Source: Pampus argenteus
Taxonomy: Eukaryota > Chordata > Actinopteri > Scombriformes > Stromateidae
Direction: 5' to 3'
DNA: 64,000 nucleotides
NCBI GenBank assembly: GCA_036937835.1
Contig: CM072877.1
Span: 19,873,001 to 19,937,000, forward strand
Positions 1 through 11,653 of this stretch are shown here, one piece after another. The stretch's first letter is position 1, and the number at the start of each line of letters is the position of its first letter. Below the pieces are notes generated by a model. That model did not search any database, was not told the origin of the DNA, and saw nothing but the letters and a program-made list of their open reading frames with translations. The position numbers and the translations under genes were made by a program.

Positions 1-777
1 GAAACTCCACAGGGTCCACTTAATGTCAAATCTATCGTATGAATAAAATCACCTCTGGAGAGTTTATTAGTTAGAAATACTCTTTTGTTTAAATATTAAC
101 CCGTAATTCAAATCTGAGCCGTGCAGATGTTGGTTTGGAGGGACGAAGTGCATGAATGTGTGTGTGCTTGTTTATTGTTAATGTTGCTGCAGTAGAAAGA
201 CGACTGAAGGTTCATGATAAGCTCCCTGCTGTCTCCTTCTGTTTGTCCTCGAGTGACGTTTAGCTATTTCTACTTGCTGTTTGTCTCCTTGCTGCAGCAG
301 CACAATACTATGATATGAATGTATGATGTTGTCTGTGGTTTAATAAAAACATCAGAGCAGTGGAGTACTAAAACATATTTTTTCAGACATATACAGTATT
401 TTTTTTATGTGTTTGTCCCATTTTACATCAGAAATTTAAAGTTTGATTGATCCCTAAATTATTTAATATATTATATAAAACTGATTGTGTCCCAATATGT
501 CATCATCCATCAGTGTCCATCATCACCCTCAGTGTGAGCTGCGACTCTTCTGTAAAAAGAGCAAAAACACAGTAGGGTTCAGTTAAGGATGTCTTTCACC
601 TTTTACGAAGTTAAATTCAGAGATGTTCAAATCTTTCTTCTTTTTGTTTTGGCTGTTTTATTTTGGTTTGTTTGTTTTAAAAAAATCATTTTCATAAATC
701 ATTATGTCTGTTTTCTGTCTTTTTATATTGATTTCTTATCTGAATGTAATTTTACAACTACTTTGTTGTTGAAAGCA

Positions 778-850
778 GTAGTGGAAGAAGTATTCAGATC
801 CTTGGTAAGTATTCTGAGCTTGATGTAGTTAAAGTACTGCAGTAAAAATA
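778..850 (+). mobile_element. dispersed repeat, GAAGTATTCAGATCC family
   Basis: GTGGAAGAAGTATTCAGATCC, then TGAGCTTGATGTAGTTAAAG and TGCAGTAAAAATAG. The second half recurs nearly exactly at 44300-44332 and the first half at 42155-42180. Typical of short non-autonomous fish transposons. Confidence 0.6.
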
Positions 851-1855
851 GGTCATGAGTTTTCTTCTAACTCTAAACAGCAGCACAGATCAGACTGATG
901 GGAAAGAGACTCGTTACCATCACAATACATCTACAGAGAAACGCTCTGCAGAAAGACACAAATCAATGCAACATAATACAACTCATATAAAATGAAGTGT
1001 GATGAGTACACAATGAGCCAAAGTGAGCTTATTTCATTATAGTGACTTTCATTTCCTGCTGATTTACAGACACGCACTCAGCGGCTTTTGTTTCACAACC
1101 TTGATGCTTTGCAGAAACAAGAACACAATGTCTTCTTAAAGCTCAGAAAACAGGAGAAATGATGACAGCGGGGCCTCACGCAGACCTCGGCTCAGTGTGG
1201 GCGGTGTTTAAAGGAAAATCGCTCCCTGAACGATCGCACTGAAATCACAGCCTTGAGATGATCAAAACTGTCACATTGTCAGATGGTGACACTATTTTTA
1301 CACAAGTTTAAAGAAATAAAGTTAAAGTGTGCACACATGCACGTCTCCCACTGACCCGCTAGGCATGATGCTAATTGTTCTTACGTTAAACTCCTTTGAC
1401 TTGTGCGTAAAAGTTTACTTGTTTTGATATTTAACGGTGGAGCTAGATGGTGTTTTAGTCTCCTCATGCCTCATCATGTGACTTATGGATCATGTAAATT
1501 GGTTTATGATGGGCATGCAGGAAACATATCAGGCTACAAAATCATCTGATCCTGTTTATTTTGTTATTTGGAATTTGAATTGCTGATTATTTCTTTCATT
1601 TCTCATCTTTCAATCACTTCAGTGTGTAACAACAATTTTACACAAAATCTAAGGAACAACATGAGCAGAGAAAGGAATATATTTATTAAAACTAGAGAGT
1701 GGGTGTTTGCCATCATAAATATTATTTTGAGATATTACATTTAAAATGTGATGTAAGCTGCTTTTACACGGCAGCTTGGGCCATTTGACTTTGAAGGTAG
1801 TTTCCAGGTAGAAGCAGATGGTCAGGTGTGTACCTGGCATCACAGACAAAGCTGC

Positions 1856-1860
<5 letters not shown>

Positions 1861-1901
<41 letters not shown>
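1861..1901 (+). repeat. (GT)20 microsatellite upstream of gfra2 exon
   Basis: Uninterrupted GT repeat whose end is 40 bp before the exon at 1942. Confidence 0.98.
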
Positions 1902-1902
<1 letters not shown>

Positions 1903-1941
1903 ACGCTGTCTGAACACTTTTGTCTCTTTTTTGTTTTTCAG

Positions 1942-2019
1942 GGGAAGAGTTTTACGAGACGTCTCCCTACGAGCCGATCCATTTCTCAGAGGAATACAGG
2001 CATGCCTCCATCATCTCAG
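1942..2019 (+). CDS. gfra2: gfra2 exon: end of domain 1 and D1-D2 linker
   Basis: A 78-nt exon that starts two bases into a Gly codon and ends one base into the next codon. It reads EEFYETSPYEP near its start and HASIIS at its end, matching the human GFRA2 segment EEFYEASPYEP...LASIFSG that follows domain 1. The acceptor is TTTTTCAG at 1934-1941 and the donor GTACCG begins at 2020. The Ser-Arg-Leu-Ser stretch of the human linker is replaced by HFSEEYRH. The exon is hemmed in by GT repeats: one ends 40 bp before it and another begins 5 bp after it. No ATG is expected here because the signal peptide and the rest of domain 1 are encoded upstream of the window. Confidence 0.85.
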
Positions 2020-2024
2020 GTACC

Positions 2025-2054
2025 GTGTGTGTGTGTGTCTGTGTGTGTGTGTGT

Positions 2055-2086
<32 letters not shown>
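2025..2086 (+). repeat. GT microsatellite just after gfra2 donor
   Basis: GT repeat with two CT interruptions that begins 5 bp into the intron after the exon ending at 2019. Confidence 0.97.
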
Positions 2087-2257
2087 TATCTGGGATGTGT
2101 TGGGGGGGTTTACAGAGAAGAATACAGCTCTCTGTAGCTCCCTGCTGATGAAGATGAACTGAACAGCTCTCCTCACCGCTCAGGCTGCTCGCTCCATCTG
2201 TGAATGTGTGAATGAATGTGTGTCTTTGTAATTACTGTGTGTGTATATGTGTGTGTA

Positions 2258-2288
<31 letters not shown>

Positions 2289-3909
2289 CTGTGTGCGACT
2301 GAAGCGAGCCTTTCATGAAAACCTATTTTCCTTCCAAATTTCTTATGTGCCAAAACACATTTCTCATTATTTAAAGGGCAGTGAGATAACCTTCTTTCAT
2401 TCTTTCATTATATATTATTACAGCCTGATGGACACAGTGTCCACATGCATCCTATTGGCTGATTTTAGCCTTGCACAGATATATTGGTACAATATAGTCA
2501 GCCAATAAAGGGGCACTCCACCATTTATACACATAAAAGTCTTATCTGACTGGTCCTGTGAAAACAGATCAGTGGTGTTGAGTGACAGATGCCATCTCAC
2601 AGTAGTAATTATGACCAGAAGCAGTGGTGCACATTTGAAAACACATTATCATTACTGAGCTACAGATGATTTACATCCACACTCAGACATGTAACATACA
2701 CTTAACACACATGTTCATAATGTTCCTCAGCTTCAGCCCCTGAGAGAGAATAATGAATGAACACATGAATGTTACGTCCTCTCCTGCAGGTAAATCTTCC
2801 AGCAGCAGCAGGTAAACTGTGGCCTTTGATTTCTCCAGAGCTCGCTGCATATATTTTCTCAAACTGCCACAGTTTGTATGAGCATTTATGTGCTTTTGTA
2901 ACAATGTGAGCACACATACAAAAAGATACTCGCAGTACATGCTGCGCGCTGACTGACATATCAGGAGGGTTTACTGCTTCATGCACACCACAGAATGAAA
3001 ATAAAGTGACAAAAAAAGAAAAAAGACAGTCATTTAAAAGATAAACCACACAAGTTTTAGGCTCTGAACGTGGAGGATGAGGATGCTTCAGCTGCTTCTG
3101 TCTCCATGATGGTGAGATCCGCCTCTGTGGGGGTCAAACCATCTGCGGCACGACTCCTTCTTCTTGTTGCTGAAGATAGTTCTGTATGTTTGGGCTTGTT
3201 GTCGTGCTGCAGAATAAATTTGGGACCGATCAGACACCTCCCTGATGGTGTTGCATTATGGATAAGAACCTAAATTCATGTGTAACCATAGAAAACTGTG
3301 ATTGTCAGCAGTAACAGAGTGATTCTCCACCGGTGTTGTGTTCAGTGTCAGTCCGACAGGGCAGTTTCCTGTGAGCCTGCAGATTGAATTTATTTGTTGT
3401 TGTTTGTTTTGCTTCCAAAGTTTGTTTTTACCTGTTTCATTATTATTTTGGATCCCAGTTAAAATCCAGAGGTGATCTAAACTGTGAAACAGTTTGACTC
3501 CATTGCACTATATAAAGACATATCAGTAAGTCACATATGCAAAATACACTTTACGACATTAAAGGTGTGTCGGTCCATGTAAAGAGAATCCAACTCATTC
3601 ACTTCCTCTATCAGCAGCCTGGTCATTGGTCATACTACATTAGACCTGCTGCAAAACACACGGTCTTTGTGTGACTCACACACGTTTCTGAGGAGTGTTT
3701 AAATGTCAGAAGCCCCAAGCCATACATCGTCATTTACACTTTCTCTCTGTGTGTGTGTGTGTGTGTGTCTGTGTGTGTGTGTGTGTTCAAACAGCTGTGA
3801 AATAGACTCGCAGCTCTGTAAATTGGGTTCTGCTCTCTCAGATTAACACAAGTACAAACACGGTCAAAGCAGGAGAGCTGCAACCAATGCAACTTCAAAA
3901 GCACGTTCT

Positions 3910-3926
3910 TTTCTCTCTCTCTCTCA

Positions 3927-3982
<56 letters not shown>
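3910..3982 (+). repeat. compound (CT)n(CA)n microsatellite
   Basis: CT dinucleotides pass directly into a CA run of more than 20 units. Confidence 0.97.
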
Positions 3983-3983
<1 letters not shown>

Positions 3984-5320
3984 TCAGGACCCACACAATC
4001 ATGGAGTGTGTGTATAGTGCTGCAACAGTTCAATTATTTCCAATATCTGACCTATAATGCTGCTGAAGAAAATGACATCAATCTCTACATGCATACAGTA
4101 TATATATGTATATGTATGTATATATAGATTCATAGATTCATGTGTGTGTGTGCTTGTTTGTTGAAGAGTGTGTGTCTCTTAAATCACCTGTCTGCTGGAA
4201 TCTGAAAGCATGATGTGAAGATCCACACTCCAAGAGCCTCGAATGCTCAAAGCAGATAAAGAGCAAACAAGAGAAGGAGGGGAGGGAGAGATAAGAGGAT
4301 AATATAGAAGTGTGTTAAATAGCAGTGGCAGAAGAAAGAGCGCTGGAACATTAAAGTATGTCTCAGACAAGAGTGTCTCAAATTGATTGGAGGGAAAAGC
4401 TCGGCGTGACCGAGTGTTTGTGAATATGGAGTTGAGAGAGTGTTTTTATGACAAAGAGAGTTCAGAAAGAAGTTTACACACTTTCACATGTGAGAAATAT
4501 CTAACTTATCACAGACTGATTGGCAGTCGAGCTAAGTGTCTTAAAACCACAGTCAGATCTTTAAATCTGCATCCATCAGTGTTTTTAGACCGGGTGACTC
4601 TGATTTTCTTTTTCCATTCAGATGTCCAACCAGACACTGAAATCTGTCTGCAGCTCTTCAAAGGACCAACTATGCACATCACAGGATGCTGTGAAAGTGC
4701 ACCTAGCGTGTTTCACTGAAGCTTCAGCAGTTTCAGCTCTGACATCATCCATTGAGTATCTGTTCGATTGTTGTACTTCAGAGAGAGAAAAAAAAAAAAA
4801 AAAAAAAAGAGGAGAAAATAAGGAAGGAAATGTGAGACGAGAGCTTGGAGAAGCAGAAAGTAGAGGAGAGTAGATAATCTATCCACAGGGGACTGAAGAG
4901 TAAGACATTTCCTACTGACACAGCTTCATCTGTGTGTGTGTGTGTCTGTGTGTGTGCAGTGAAGGTGAGTTGAGATGTCGAACTGAAGATTCAAAGGAAA
5001 GAACATGAAGGTTTCTGTGTGTGTGTGTGTGTGTGTGTGGGTGGGCTGAAATCACACACATACAGACTCCCACACACTCTTTTGTCACAAAGTTTCTTGG
5101 ACATTGAACAAAGTTAACGTTCACATTCATCTGTTTCTTTATCTTCTGTTTGTTTATCTTCTGTTTGTTTATCAGTGTCAATCCTCAGAGCTCGCAGTGT
5201 GTTCAGATAAAGTATCAGCAAAGTTAAAAGTAATATTTCATAACTGTGACAAAATGAGCAGCAGCAAAACGTCGTCTCTTTGATGTCTCTGCACAGCCGA
5301 GAGAATAAATATAAGAGAGT

Positions 5321-5324
5321 ACAC

Positions 5325-5376
<52 letters not shown>

Positions 5377-5400
5377 AGACACACACACACGCACACACAA
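5321..5400 (+). repeat. (AC)n microsatellite
   Basis: About 80 bp of AC repeat with a few G and T interruptions. Confidence 0.97.
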
Positions 5401-5651
5401 TGAAACAATGCTTTTATTCTCAAAAACACACCAGGTTCATTTCAAACGGCAGAAAAATCGTCATCTGTCTCATGATACGTCTGCAGACGTCTATCAGACG
5501 AGCCGGCACCTTGAACAAGGACACTAAAGGGAACCCAGCTCGTTAAAATGAGTGTAATTAGCTGTTAAAACAGCAGTCCACAGTCCCAAAACATACATGA
5601 AATTAAAGATATATGCTTTTAAAGATGGTTTCACTTTGACTTCAGCGGGCT

Positions 5652-5713
5652 AGATCAGGATTAACACTTGGATCAGGATTTGGATTAGGAGTTGGATTAG
5701 GATTAGGATTAGC
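5652..5713 (+). repeat. TTAGGA-type degenerate hexamer repeat
   Basis: Several GATTAGGATTAGG-like units with variants (GATCAGG, GAGTTGG). It is telomere-like but not the vertebrate TTAGGG. Confidence 0.7.
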
Positions 5714-6356
5714 ATGATGCTACATGATGCAGTTTCATATCCATGCAATTATGTTGTCTTTTGAATGGTGATCATGAATGTGGTTTGCATATTAATTCAG
5801 AAGCTGTATCTGCAGATGTGGTAACATACTTCCATCATTAGTTCAGTGAACGTGTGCTGCTACATGCAGGATTACACCTTTAAGTCATTAGTTTCAGTTT
5901 CAGCTTCAGCTTGTTCAGATGTGATTTTGAATAAGATTCAAATTAGAGTTTGACTGAGTTTATCATAATAACAGATCAGACATATTATAAACAATATTTT
6001 AACAATTATCACACATTTAATATGAATAAAGTGAATTAAATGAAATAAACTGAACACACTTTAATGTGGAAAATCACTGCAGTTCCTTTAGAGAAACGTA
6101 GCTCCAGTCTGAGGTCTTCAGGGTGTTTTTAAGCACTACAGAAACGCTGCTGTAGCTGCTGTAAGACAAACATCAGTGTTTGTTTATGACCGAGTAAGTC
6201 ATCCTTCCAGAGAGAACGTCTGACTTCACCTGGTCTTCAGCTCTTTTCCTCCTTCCCCCACTCGTCTCTTCTCTTCTCTGATTCCTCACACACACTTCCT
6301 CCCTCCTGTCCCTCCTTTTGACCTTGTTAGATCATGTCTCTGTGGTTTATATTGTA

Positions 6357-6359
<3 letters not shown>

Positions 6360-6402
<43 letters not shown>
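6360..6402 (+). repeat. (TG)n microsatellite
   Basis: Uninterrupted TG repeat of about 21 units. Confidence 0.97.
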
Positions 6403-6403
<1 letters not shown>

Positions 6404-7084
6404 ACCCCAGGGCAGAGCTTTGTGTGTATATCCTGTTGAGGTTGTGTATGAGAAAGATAACAGGACGACCTAGGGCAACCCTCTAATTGGCCTGCACTCC
6501 TGCCCCGGATACTTGCTCTCTTTCTCTCTATATATATCTGTTCCCTTTCAAATGCTGCTCTCTTCTTCTTCTTCTCTCTCTCTGGGCTGCAAGGTAGTGC
6601 AAGCCAGGCGATGCATAAAATACGGAGAGAGGAGGGAGGAGCTGAGAGATGAGAGAAGCTGCCTCAGGTTGGGAGGGTTAAACAGCGAGACTGACTCCAA
6701 TGAAAATATCACATCAGAAAAGGAAACATCTCTATTCAGAGACAGTTACATGTCAACTGGTGTCAACACACATGTTGCAGTGACAAAGTCATGTTGGATG
6801 GATACATGGATCAACTAAACATCACTTCGGTTTATTGTCATTACACAGGGCAGAATACATGCTAAAATTATCTTGCAAGGAGACGGTGAAAAAGGCAACG
6901 AAAGAGCAAATATACCTGCAAACGTGCAGTAACAAAAGAAGGAAACACTACATTAAGGGAACATTAGACTGTACCAAGAGTATTATAATGTTTCAACAAA
7001 GTCACAATTGTCTTCTAACCTTAACAAAGTAATAATAAGTCCAATTATTATATATGTATTATTATATTTTATTATCAAGAGGAT

Positions 7085-7145
7085 GTTGGAGGCAGCTGAA
7101 AGGGGGCGTGTCTGTGTTTGATTGACAGCAGCTGGAGGGGGCAAA
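7085..7145 (-). repeat. relative of the 40-bp minisatellite unit
   Basis: 33 bases at 7108-7140 are an exact reverse complement of most of the 40-bp unit amplified at 35011-35764. The flanks differ, so this single copy is probably the dispersed element from which the array arose, or a sister copy of it. Confidence 0.8.
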
Positions 7146-8366
7146 AGGTTAACATCTTTCAAAGAAAACATGGAGACTAATATCCTTAAGTTCTCTTTCT
7201 TTGCACCTTTCATGTGTGAAGTACTAAGATGTGATAATCAGGAGAAAAGAAAAGCAAAATAAAAACATATATCTAGCTTTTTAATTTTTATAATTTTATT
7301 ATTTTTTTATAATTAAAATATATGTCTCTTGTGAGTCTTCTAACTTTATGTAAGTTCGATAATGGATCATCTTCTCTCTGTTTTGCTCCTCTGTCCAGAC
7401 TGAAACAGCATTTTTCTGCAGAGCTTTTCAGTCTCAAGAGTGAGTAAATGTGAAAATGCTGTCTTGGAGTGTAGTGTGTAGAGGGAAAACAGAGCTTTCT
7501 ACTGTACTCACTGGAGTATTGCGGATGCATTTATTTATTCATGCTAATGCAGCATTTTAAGTCAGATTTACTATTTAAGCTCCAACATTTACTTGGCAGA
7601 GTGCAAACAACCTCAGGTTTAAACACAGTGAACTCTCACGTTACAGCAAGTCAAGGCTGATATTAACCTGCACAGACACGGGCAGCTCAAGGTGCTGTGA
7701 AGTCTTCACTCTGCAGTCATTAAGACATGCCTCAAAGTGTAACAGCACAGAGCTGCACGCAGCGTTAAGCCAAGTGTGCCTCCAGCGGTGGACGCTTGCT
7801 TCATTTCACAGAATCAATAAGCTCGGATGTGTGAGCTGCTCTTCGGAGACCAGACACTCATCTGACTGACTGCATTACAGCAGGAAACACTGGAGAGTTT
7901 ATTTATGAACTGTAGGCACGTTTCCTGTCCGTCCCTGAACGCATCGTCAGGTGTTTCTCACAAACCCCAAAACAGCTTTTGTTTAGATTTCTGGACATGT
8001 GCAGTTAAACCAAAGAAAGCTGCTACTTTATCTGTCAGGGAAGAAGAACTTTTAAAGAGGATGTACCAGGTTTTCTGTTCTATATCCTGTTTTGATATCT
8101 GATGTTATGTAAAGCAACACTCACACATTTCTTGCACATTTTTCCTACCTCTCAGGTGGATCTGTGTGTCTTGTGACTGAAAAAATATTGTAAAGTCTTT
8201 TGGGACTCCAAAGGTAATAATTAATTAGTCATTTAAAAAAAAAAGTTGCTGATGTTTTCTGCAACATCAGTGTGTTCAGTCAGAGCTTCACACTATGTTT
8301 TTTTCCCTGCTGATGACCTTTGTGCTCATCTGACTTAACACTGACAACATGCACGCGTATGTACAA

Positions 8367-8397
<31 letters not shown>

Positions 8398-9095
8398 CAC
8401 ACACACACATTAATTGTGGCCATATTCATATTTAATTACATCTGACATCACAGATGGAGGTGATGATAGATCGCAGCAGTGGCCTCTCTGTTACCTCCCT
8501 CTGTCTCTCAGCTCACTGCAGTGGGATACATTACAATAATATACAGGACATTTATATACATGTAATGAAATATAGTACATTTATATAAGTGTAATAATTT
8601 ACATTTACTTCTGCATTATACTGAAAGCATTTCTTTTAAGCAAACATGGATGCCCTTCAGTATTAAATACATAAATAAGACACTGTAAAGTAAATATTAA
8701 TTTGAGTAAATATCTATAACATTAACTTAATGTAAATAATAATATTTAATATTTCTACATCATAAGATCTGAGTAGAAAGACAGAAGATTTGGAATATCT
8801 CAGTTTTCTTTGGTAAACTGGAGTTTGTTGACAACAACACTGGATTTATCATCTCGCCTCTCTTTTCAAATATTAGTGGATTAAGACTGAATGAACATTA
8901 ATATGTTCCATAGTGTTTAAAGGATATCTGGAGCTCCAGCAAGTAATCAATAAGTACTTCTGATATGATTGATTTATGTGTGTTCGCCCGTTACAGCTGC
9001 AAACGATGGCGACTTTAATGAACTTTGGATGCTAAACCTTCAACCTGAAGAAATTCACATATATTATCATCTATAATCTTATTTTCTTTTTTCAG

Positions 9096-9295
9096 ATTAT
9101 TCTTTGTCGAAGATGAGCCCCTGCTCTGAAGCGGGGAAACCCTGTAACCCCTGTCTGGACGCAGCGAAGGCGTGCAACCTCAACGAGACGTGTAAGCGTC
9201 TGCGCTCGGCTTACTACTCCATCTGCACCAAGGCCACGCCCCCTCAGCCTGCTCTGGCCAATCAGGAGCCATGCAGCCGGAAAAGGTGTCAGAAG
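9096..9295 (+). CDS. gfra2: gfra2 exon: first half of domain 2 (ligand-binding)
   Basis: A 200-nt exon that completes an Asp codon and then encodes 66 residues, ending on a full Lys codon before donor GTGGGT. It carries the domain-2 signature CLDAAKACNLNETC followed by KRLRSAYYSIC and CSRKRCQK, closely matching human GFRA2 (CLDAAKACNLND...RSSYISIC...CNRRKCHK). NET is a possible N-glycosylation site. Two things differ from the human protein: the linker just before the domain contains two more cysteines (PCSEAGKPCNPC), and the loop between SIC and CSRKRC is about seven residues longer and Pro-rich (ATPPQPALANQEP). The acceptor is TTTTTTCAG at 9087-9095. Domain 2 is the main ligand contact in this family. 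Confidence 0.93.
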
Positions 9296-9325
9296 GTGGG
9301 TACATTCAAATCTCAGCAGGGCTCT

Positions 9326-9490
9326 AAAAATAATTACTTTCATTATTGATTAATCGCCTATAAAATGTCTGAAAATAGTAAAAATGTTTCTTTAAATATC
9401 TTCTCTTGTCTGACCAATAGTGTAAAGTCCAAAGCTCCAAATCTTCACATTTGAGAAGTTGCAATGATTTTTGACATTTAAATATGTTAA
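9326..9490 (+). mobile_element. dispersed repeat, GATTAATC/ATAAAATGTC family
   Basis: Carries TTATTGATTAATCGCC and ATAAAATGTCTGAAAATAG, then a CATTTGAGAAG motif. The same order recurs at 9632-9800, 18668-18760, 41818-42005, 55998-56100, 60686-60790 and 63340-63470. Such sequences are typical of non-autonomous DNA transposons in spiny-rayed fish. Family name not assigned. Confidence 0.65.
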
Positions 9491-9631
9491 ATATGATTAA
9501 AGTCAAAAACATGTTTTTCTTCTTGTTCCTTCAGCTGGATGTTTTTTTTCTTCTCTGTTCAAAGTTTGTTTTCACATCTGCAGAAGAAGGAAAGTTTCTC
9601 TGAGCTCAGCAAAAGTCTCAGTTTGAAGAAA

Positions 9632-9800
9632 TGATAATTATTTTCATTATTGATGAATCTACAGATTATATTATTGATTAATCATTTGGTCCATAAAACA
9701 TTAAGCAAATAGTGAAAAATAACTTTTCAGTGAGAGTTCAAGAAAATGTCATCAAACGCTTCATTTTCTCAAAGCAACTGTCTGAAACCCCCAAAAACTT
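9632..9800 (+). mobile_element. dispersed repeat, GATTAATC family, second copy
   Basis: TTTTCATTATTGATGAATC, TTATTGATTAATC, TTTGGTCCATAAAA and AGTGAAAAATAAC follow the family order seen at 9326 and 60686. Confidence 0.65.
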
Positions 9801-9925
9801 ATAACTATATTAAATTTATAATTTAATATAGCTGCCAATTCAAGTCAAATGTTTGAAACACCTGTAGCAGCGTTTCAGGGAACCTGCACAGACGAGACGA
9901 TGATGGTCAACTCTTTCTGTCTCAG

Positions 9926-10113
9926 GCTCTGCGTCAGTTTTTCGAGCGGGTATCATGGGAGCTGAGCTACCCTCTGCTGTTCTGCTCCTGCCCGGACCAG
10001 GCATGTGCCGAGCGCCGCCGCCACACCATCGTCCCCTCCTGCTCCCACCAAGAGAGGCACAAACCCACCTGCCTGGAGCTCCGGCGCACCTGCCGCTCCG
10101 ACGCTCTCTGCAG
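9926..10113 (+). CDS. gfra2: gfra2 exon: second half of domain 2
   Basis: A 188-nt exon, entering in phase 0 and leaving two bases (AG) of an Arg codon. It reads ALRQFFERV, LLFCSCPDQACAERRR, TIVPSC, and CLELRRTCRSDALC. These match the strongly conserved GFRA block ALRQFFD+VP...LFCSC.D.AC.ERRRQTI.PSCS...CL.L...C+....CRS. The DQACAERRR form is that of GFRA2; GFRA1 has DIACTERRR. Arg residues in this block lie at the ligand and RET interface in family structures. The acceptor is TCTGTCTCAG and the donor GTGAGA. The exon is markedly GC-rich compared with its introns. Confidence 0.95.
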
Positions 10114-10928
10114 GTGAGACGTCTTGTGACCTGATTTTTACATGCAACAAGCGGAAGACTTTGGGCTTGATGCAGCTTGTTTCACTTGATTATCAAGCAA
10201 GAGGAGGAATTAATCAGTGAAATCAGCTGCTCAAGTGTTTATTTGGAAAGAAATCTGGTGACTCTTGGGTCAAAATTGCACGTTTGATTGATAACTACTG
10301 GCTTTAAAGGTTAGAGGAGCTTGAAGTGGAGGAAGTGAATGACTAACTCTCCCTCCTCCTTGGGTGACTCCAATCGAGGTGCCCTTGAGAAAGAAGCAGC
10401 GCCGGAAAAAGCGCATGCATGATTGACTGTCTTTCCCCAGTAAAAGTCAAACACAGGTTTCCGAGGAGGCAGACAGAGATCAGGATGGAGGAAGTTCAAC
10501 AAAATGACTTCAAATCTGAACAAGCAGACATAACACACATCCTGTAAAAATCAGCATGACTACAAATAGCTCTGATCACGAAAATAGAAAGAGATTCCTC
10601 GAAAAGAGTTTAGAGGTTGATGAGTGAGACTCACCGACCTGTCGTCAATAGTTTCTGGACAACAACAGAGGAATAAGATATATCAGCTTTAGATACACAC
10701 ACTATATAAGAAAAACACAAAGGTCACAGAAGAGCTCCAGTTCTTTCTTCTGTTAAAATGTGTTTTCAGCAGTTAGAGAGCTGAAAGTGAATAGATCTGT
10801 TTTTCCTTGAGTGAAAACGCCGACACATTTATCTGTGGATGTAAAAGCCTACAAACGTCTGTATGAATGTGTGTGTGGGTGTTGGAGGTCACTGCTTCTG
10901 ATGTCTCCTCTAAGTGTATCTGTACTTC

Positions 10929-10932
<4 letters not shown>

Positions 10933-10963
<31 letters not shown>
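10933..10963 (+). repeat. (TG)n microsatellite
   Basis: About 15 TG units. Confidence 0.97.
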
Positions 10964-10965
<2 letters not shown>

Positions 10966-11255
10966 GTCACGTCTTAAAGGTCAAAGTTTACTTTAAGCTA
11001 AACATCACTTAAAGTGACTTCAGCTCTCTATCTCATTCAACAGACAGTAATGTAAATTCAGCAGTTACCTTACAGTTATAATCTCGGTGTGGAGACTCGG
11101 TTAGCTGCTCTAAACTGGACCAAACAGCTGATGTGTTATTCAGTTTCCTTTAACTTGTTCCTGGCACACTTTATATAACACACAGTTTTTTATCAGAGTT
11201 GAGTTGACTCGCACATATTGGCATCCAGACTCAGGAACCAGCAGGGAAATGAAAA

Positions 11256-11296
11256 CAAAGTCATTAAATTGGTCTTTTACCAATTTAATGACTTTG
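11256..11296. repeat. perfect 18-bp inverted repeat with 5-nt loop
   Basis: Left arm 11256-11273 and right arm 11279-11296 are exact reverse complements around the loop CTTTT. The core of the left arm is CATTAAATTGG. It sits in the 7.6-kb gfra2 intron. Confidence 0.95.
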
Positions 11297-11615
11297 GACA
11301 TTTTTACACATTGTGCAAAAACTGTTTCCACATCGAGCTGAAGCCTTCAGTTTGTGTACAGGCTGTGTGTTTGTGTGTGTGTGTGTGTGTGTGGTGAGAT
11401 AATTCAGAAGATTTACACAGACGGATGAAAACACGGTCGACATATTGTCTGAGCTTTCTGTTTGAGCCGTGTTCAGTATGTGATGCAGCTTGTGAGTAGG
11501 AGCCTGTTAGAGTGAACATGTGTGACTTACAGCACAGATAAATCAATATCTGTAAGTGGGAATAAGACTGCACATAGTGAAGAGAGGAGCAAGCCCACCG
11601 AAATCCTAATGAGCT

Positions 11616-11618
<3 letters not shown>

Positions 11619-11652
<34 letters not shown>
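11619..11652 (+). repeat. (CA)n microsatellite
   Basis: About 17 CA units. Confidence 0.97.

Positions 11653-11653
<1 letters not shown>

Larger units (their letters stand above)
1..1941 (+). other. gfra2 upstream intron (partial)
   Basis: No exon found. In particular nothing resembling the end of GFRA domain 1 (Cys-rich, with an IYWSIHLG-like helix) was seen. It holds a dispersed-repeat fragment at 778-850 and a GT microsatellite at 1861-1901. Small open frames here look like chance. Confidence 0.6.
2020..9095 (+). other. gfra2 intron, about 7.1 kb
   Basis: Non-coding. Contains CA/GT/CT microsatellites (2025-2086, 2236-2289, 3749-3786, 3910-3982, 4931-4957, 5016-5040, 5321-5400, 6360-6402, 8366-8409), a poly-A tract near 4790-4808, a TTAGGA-type hexamer cluster at 5652-5713 and a relative of the 35-kb minisatellite unit at 7108-7140. 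No supported exon. Confidence 0.8.
9296..9925 (+). other. gfra2 intron, 630 bp, filled by two dispersed repeat copies
   Basis: Most of this intron is made of two fragments of one interspersed family (near 9326-9490 and 9632-9800), both carrying the TTATTGATTAATC and ATAAAATGTC/ATAAAACATTAAG type motifs. Confidence 0.7.

Noticed and set aside
1826..2162. Open frames rich in Cys-Val pairs around GT repeats
   Set aside because: Translations of the microsatellites. Only the 78-nt exon inside is real.
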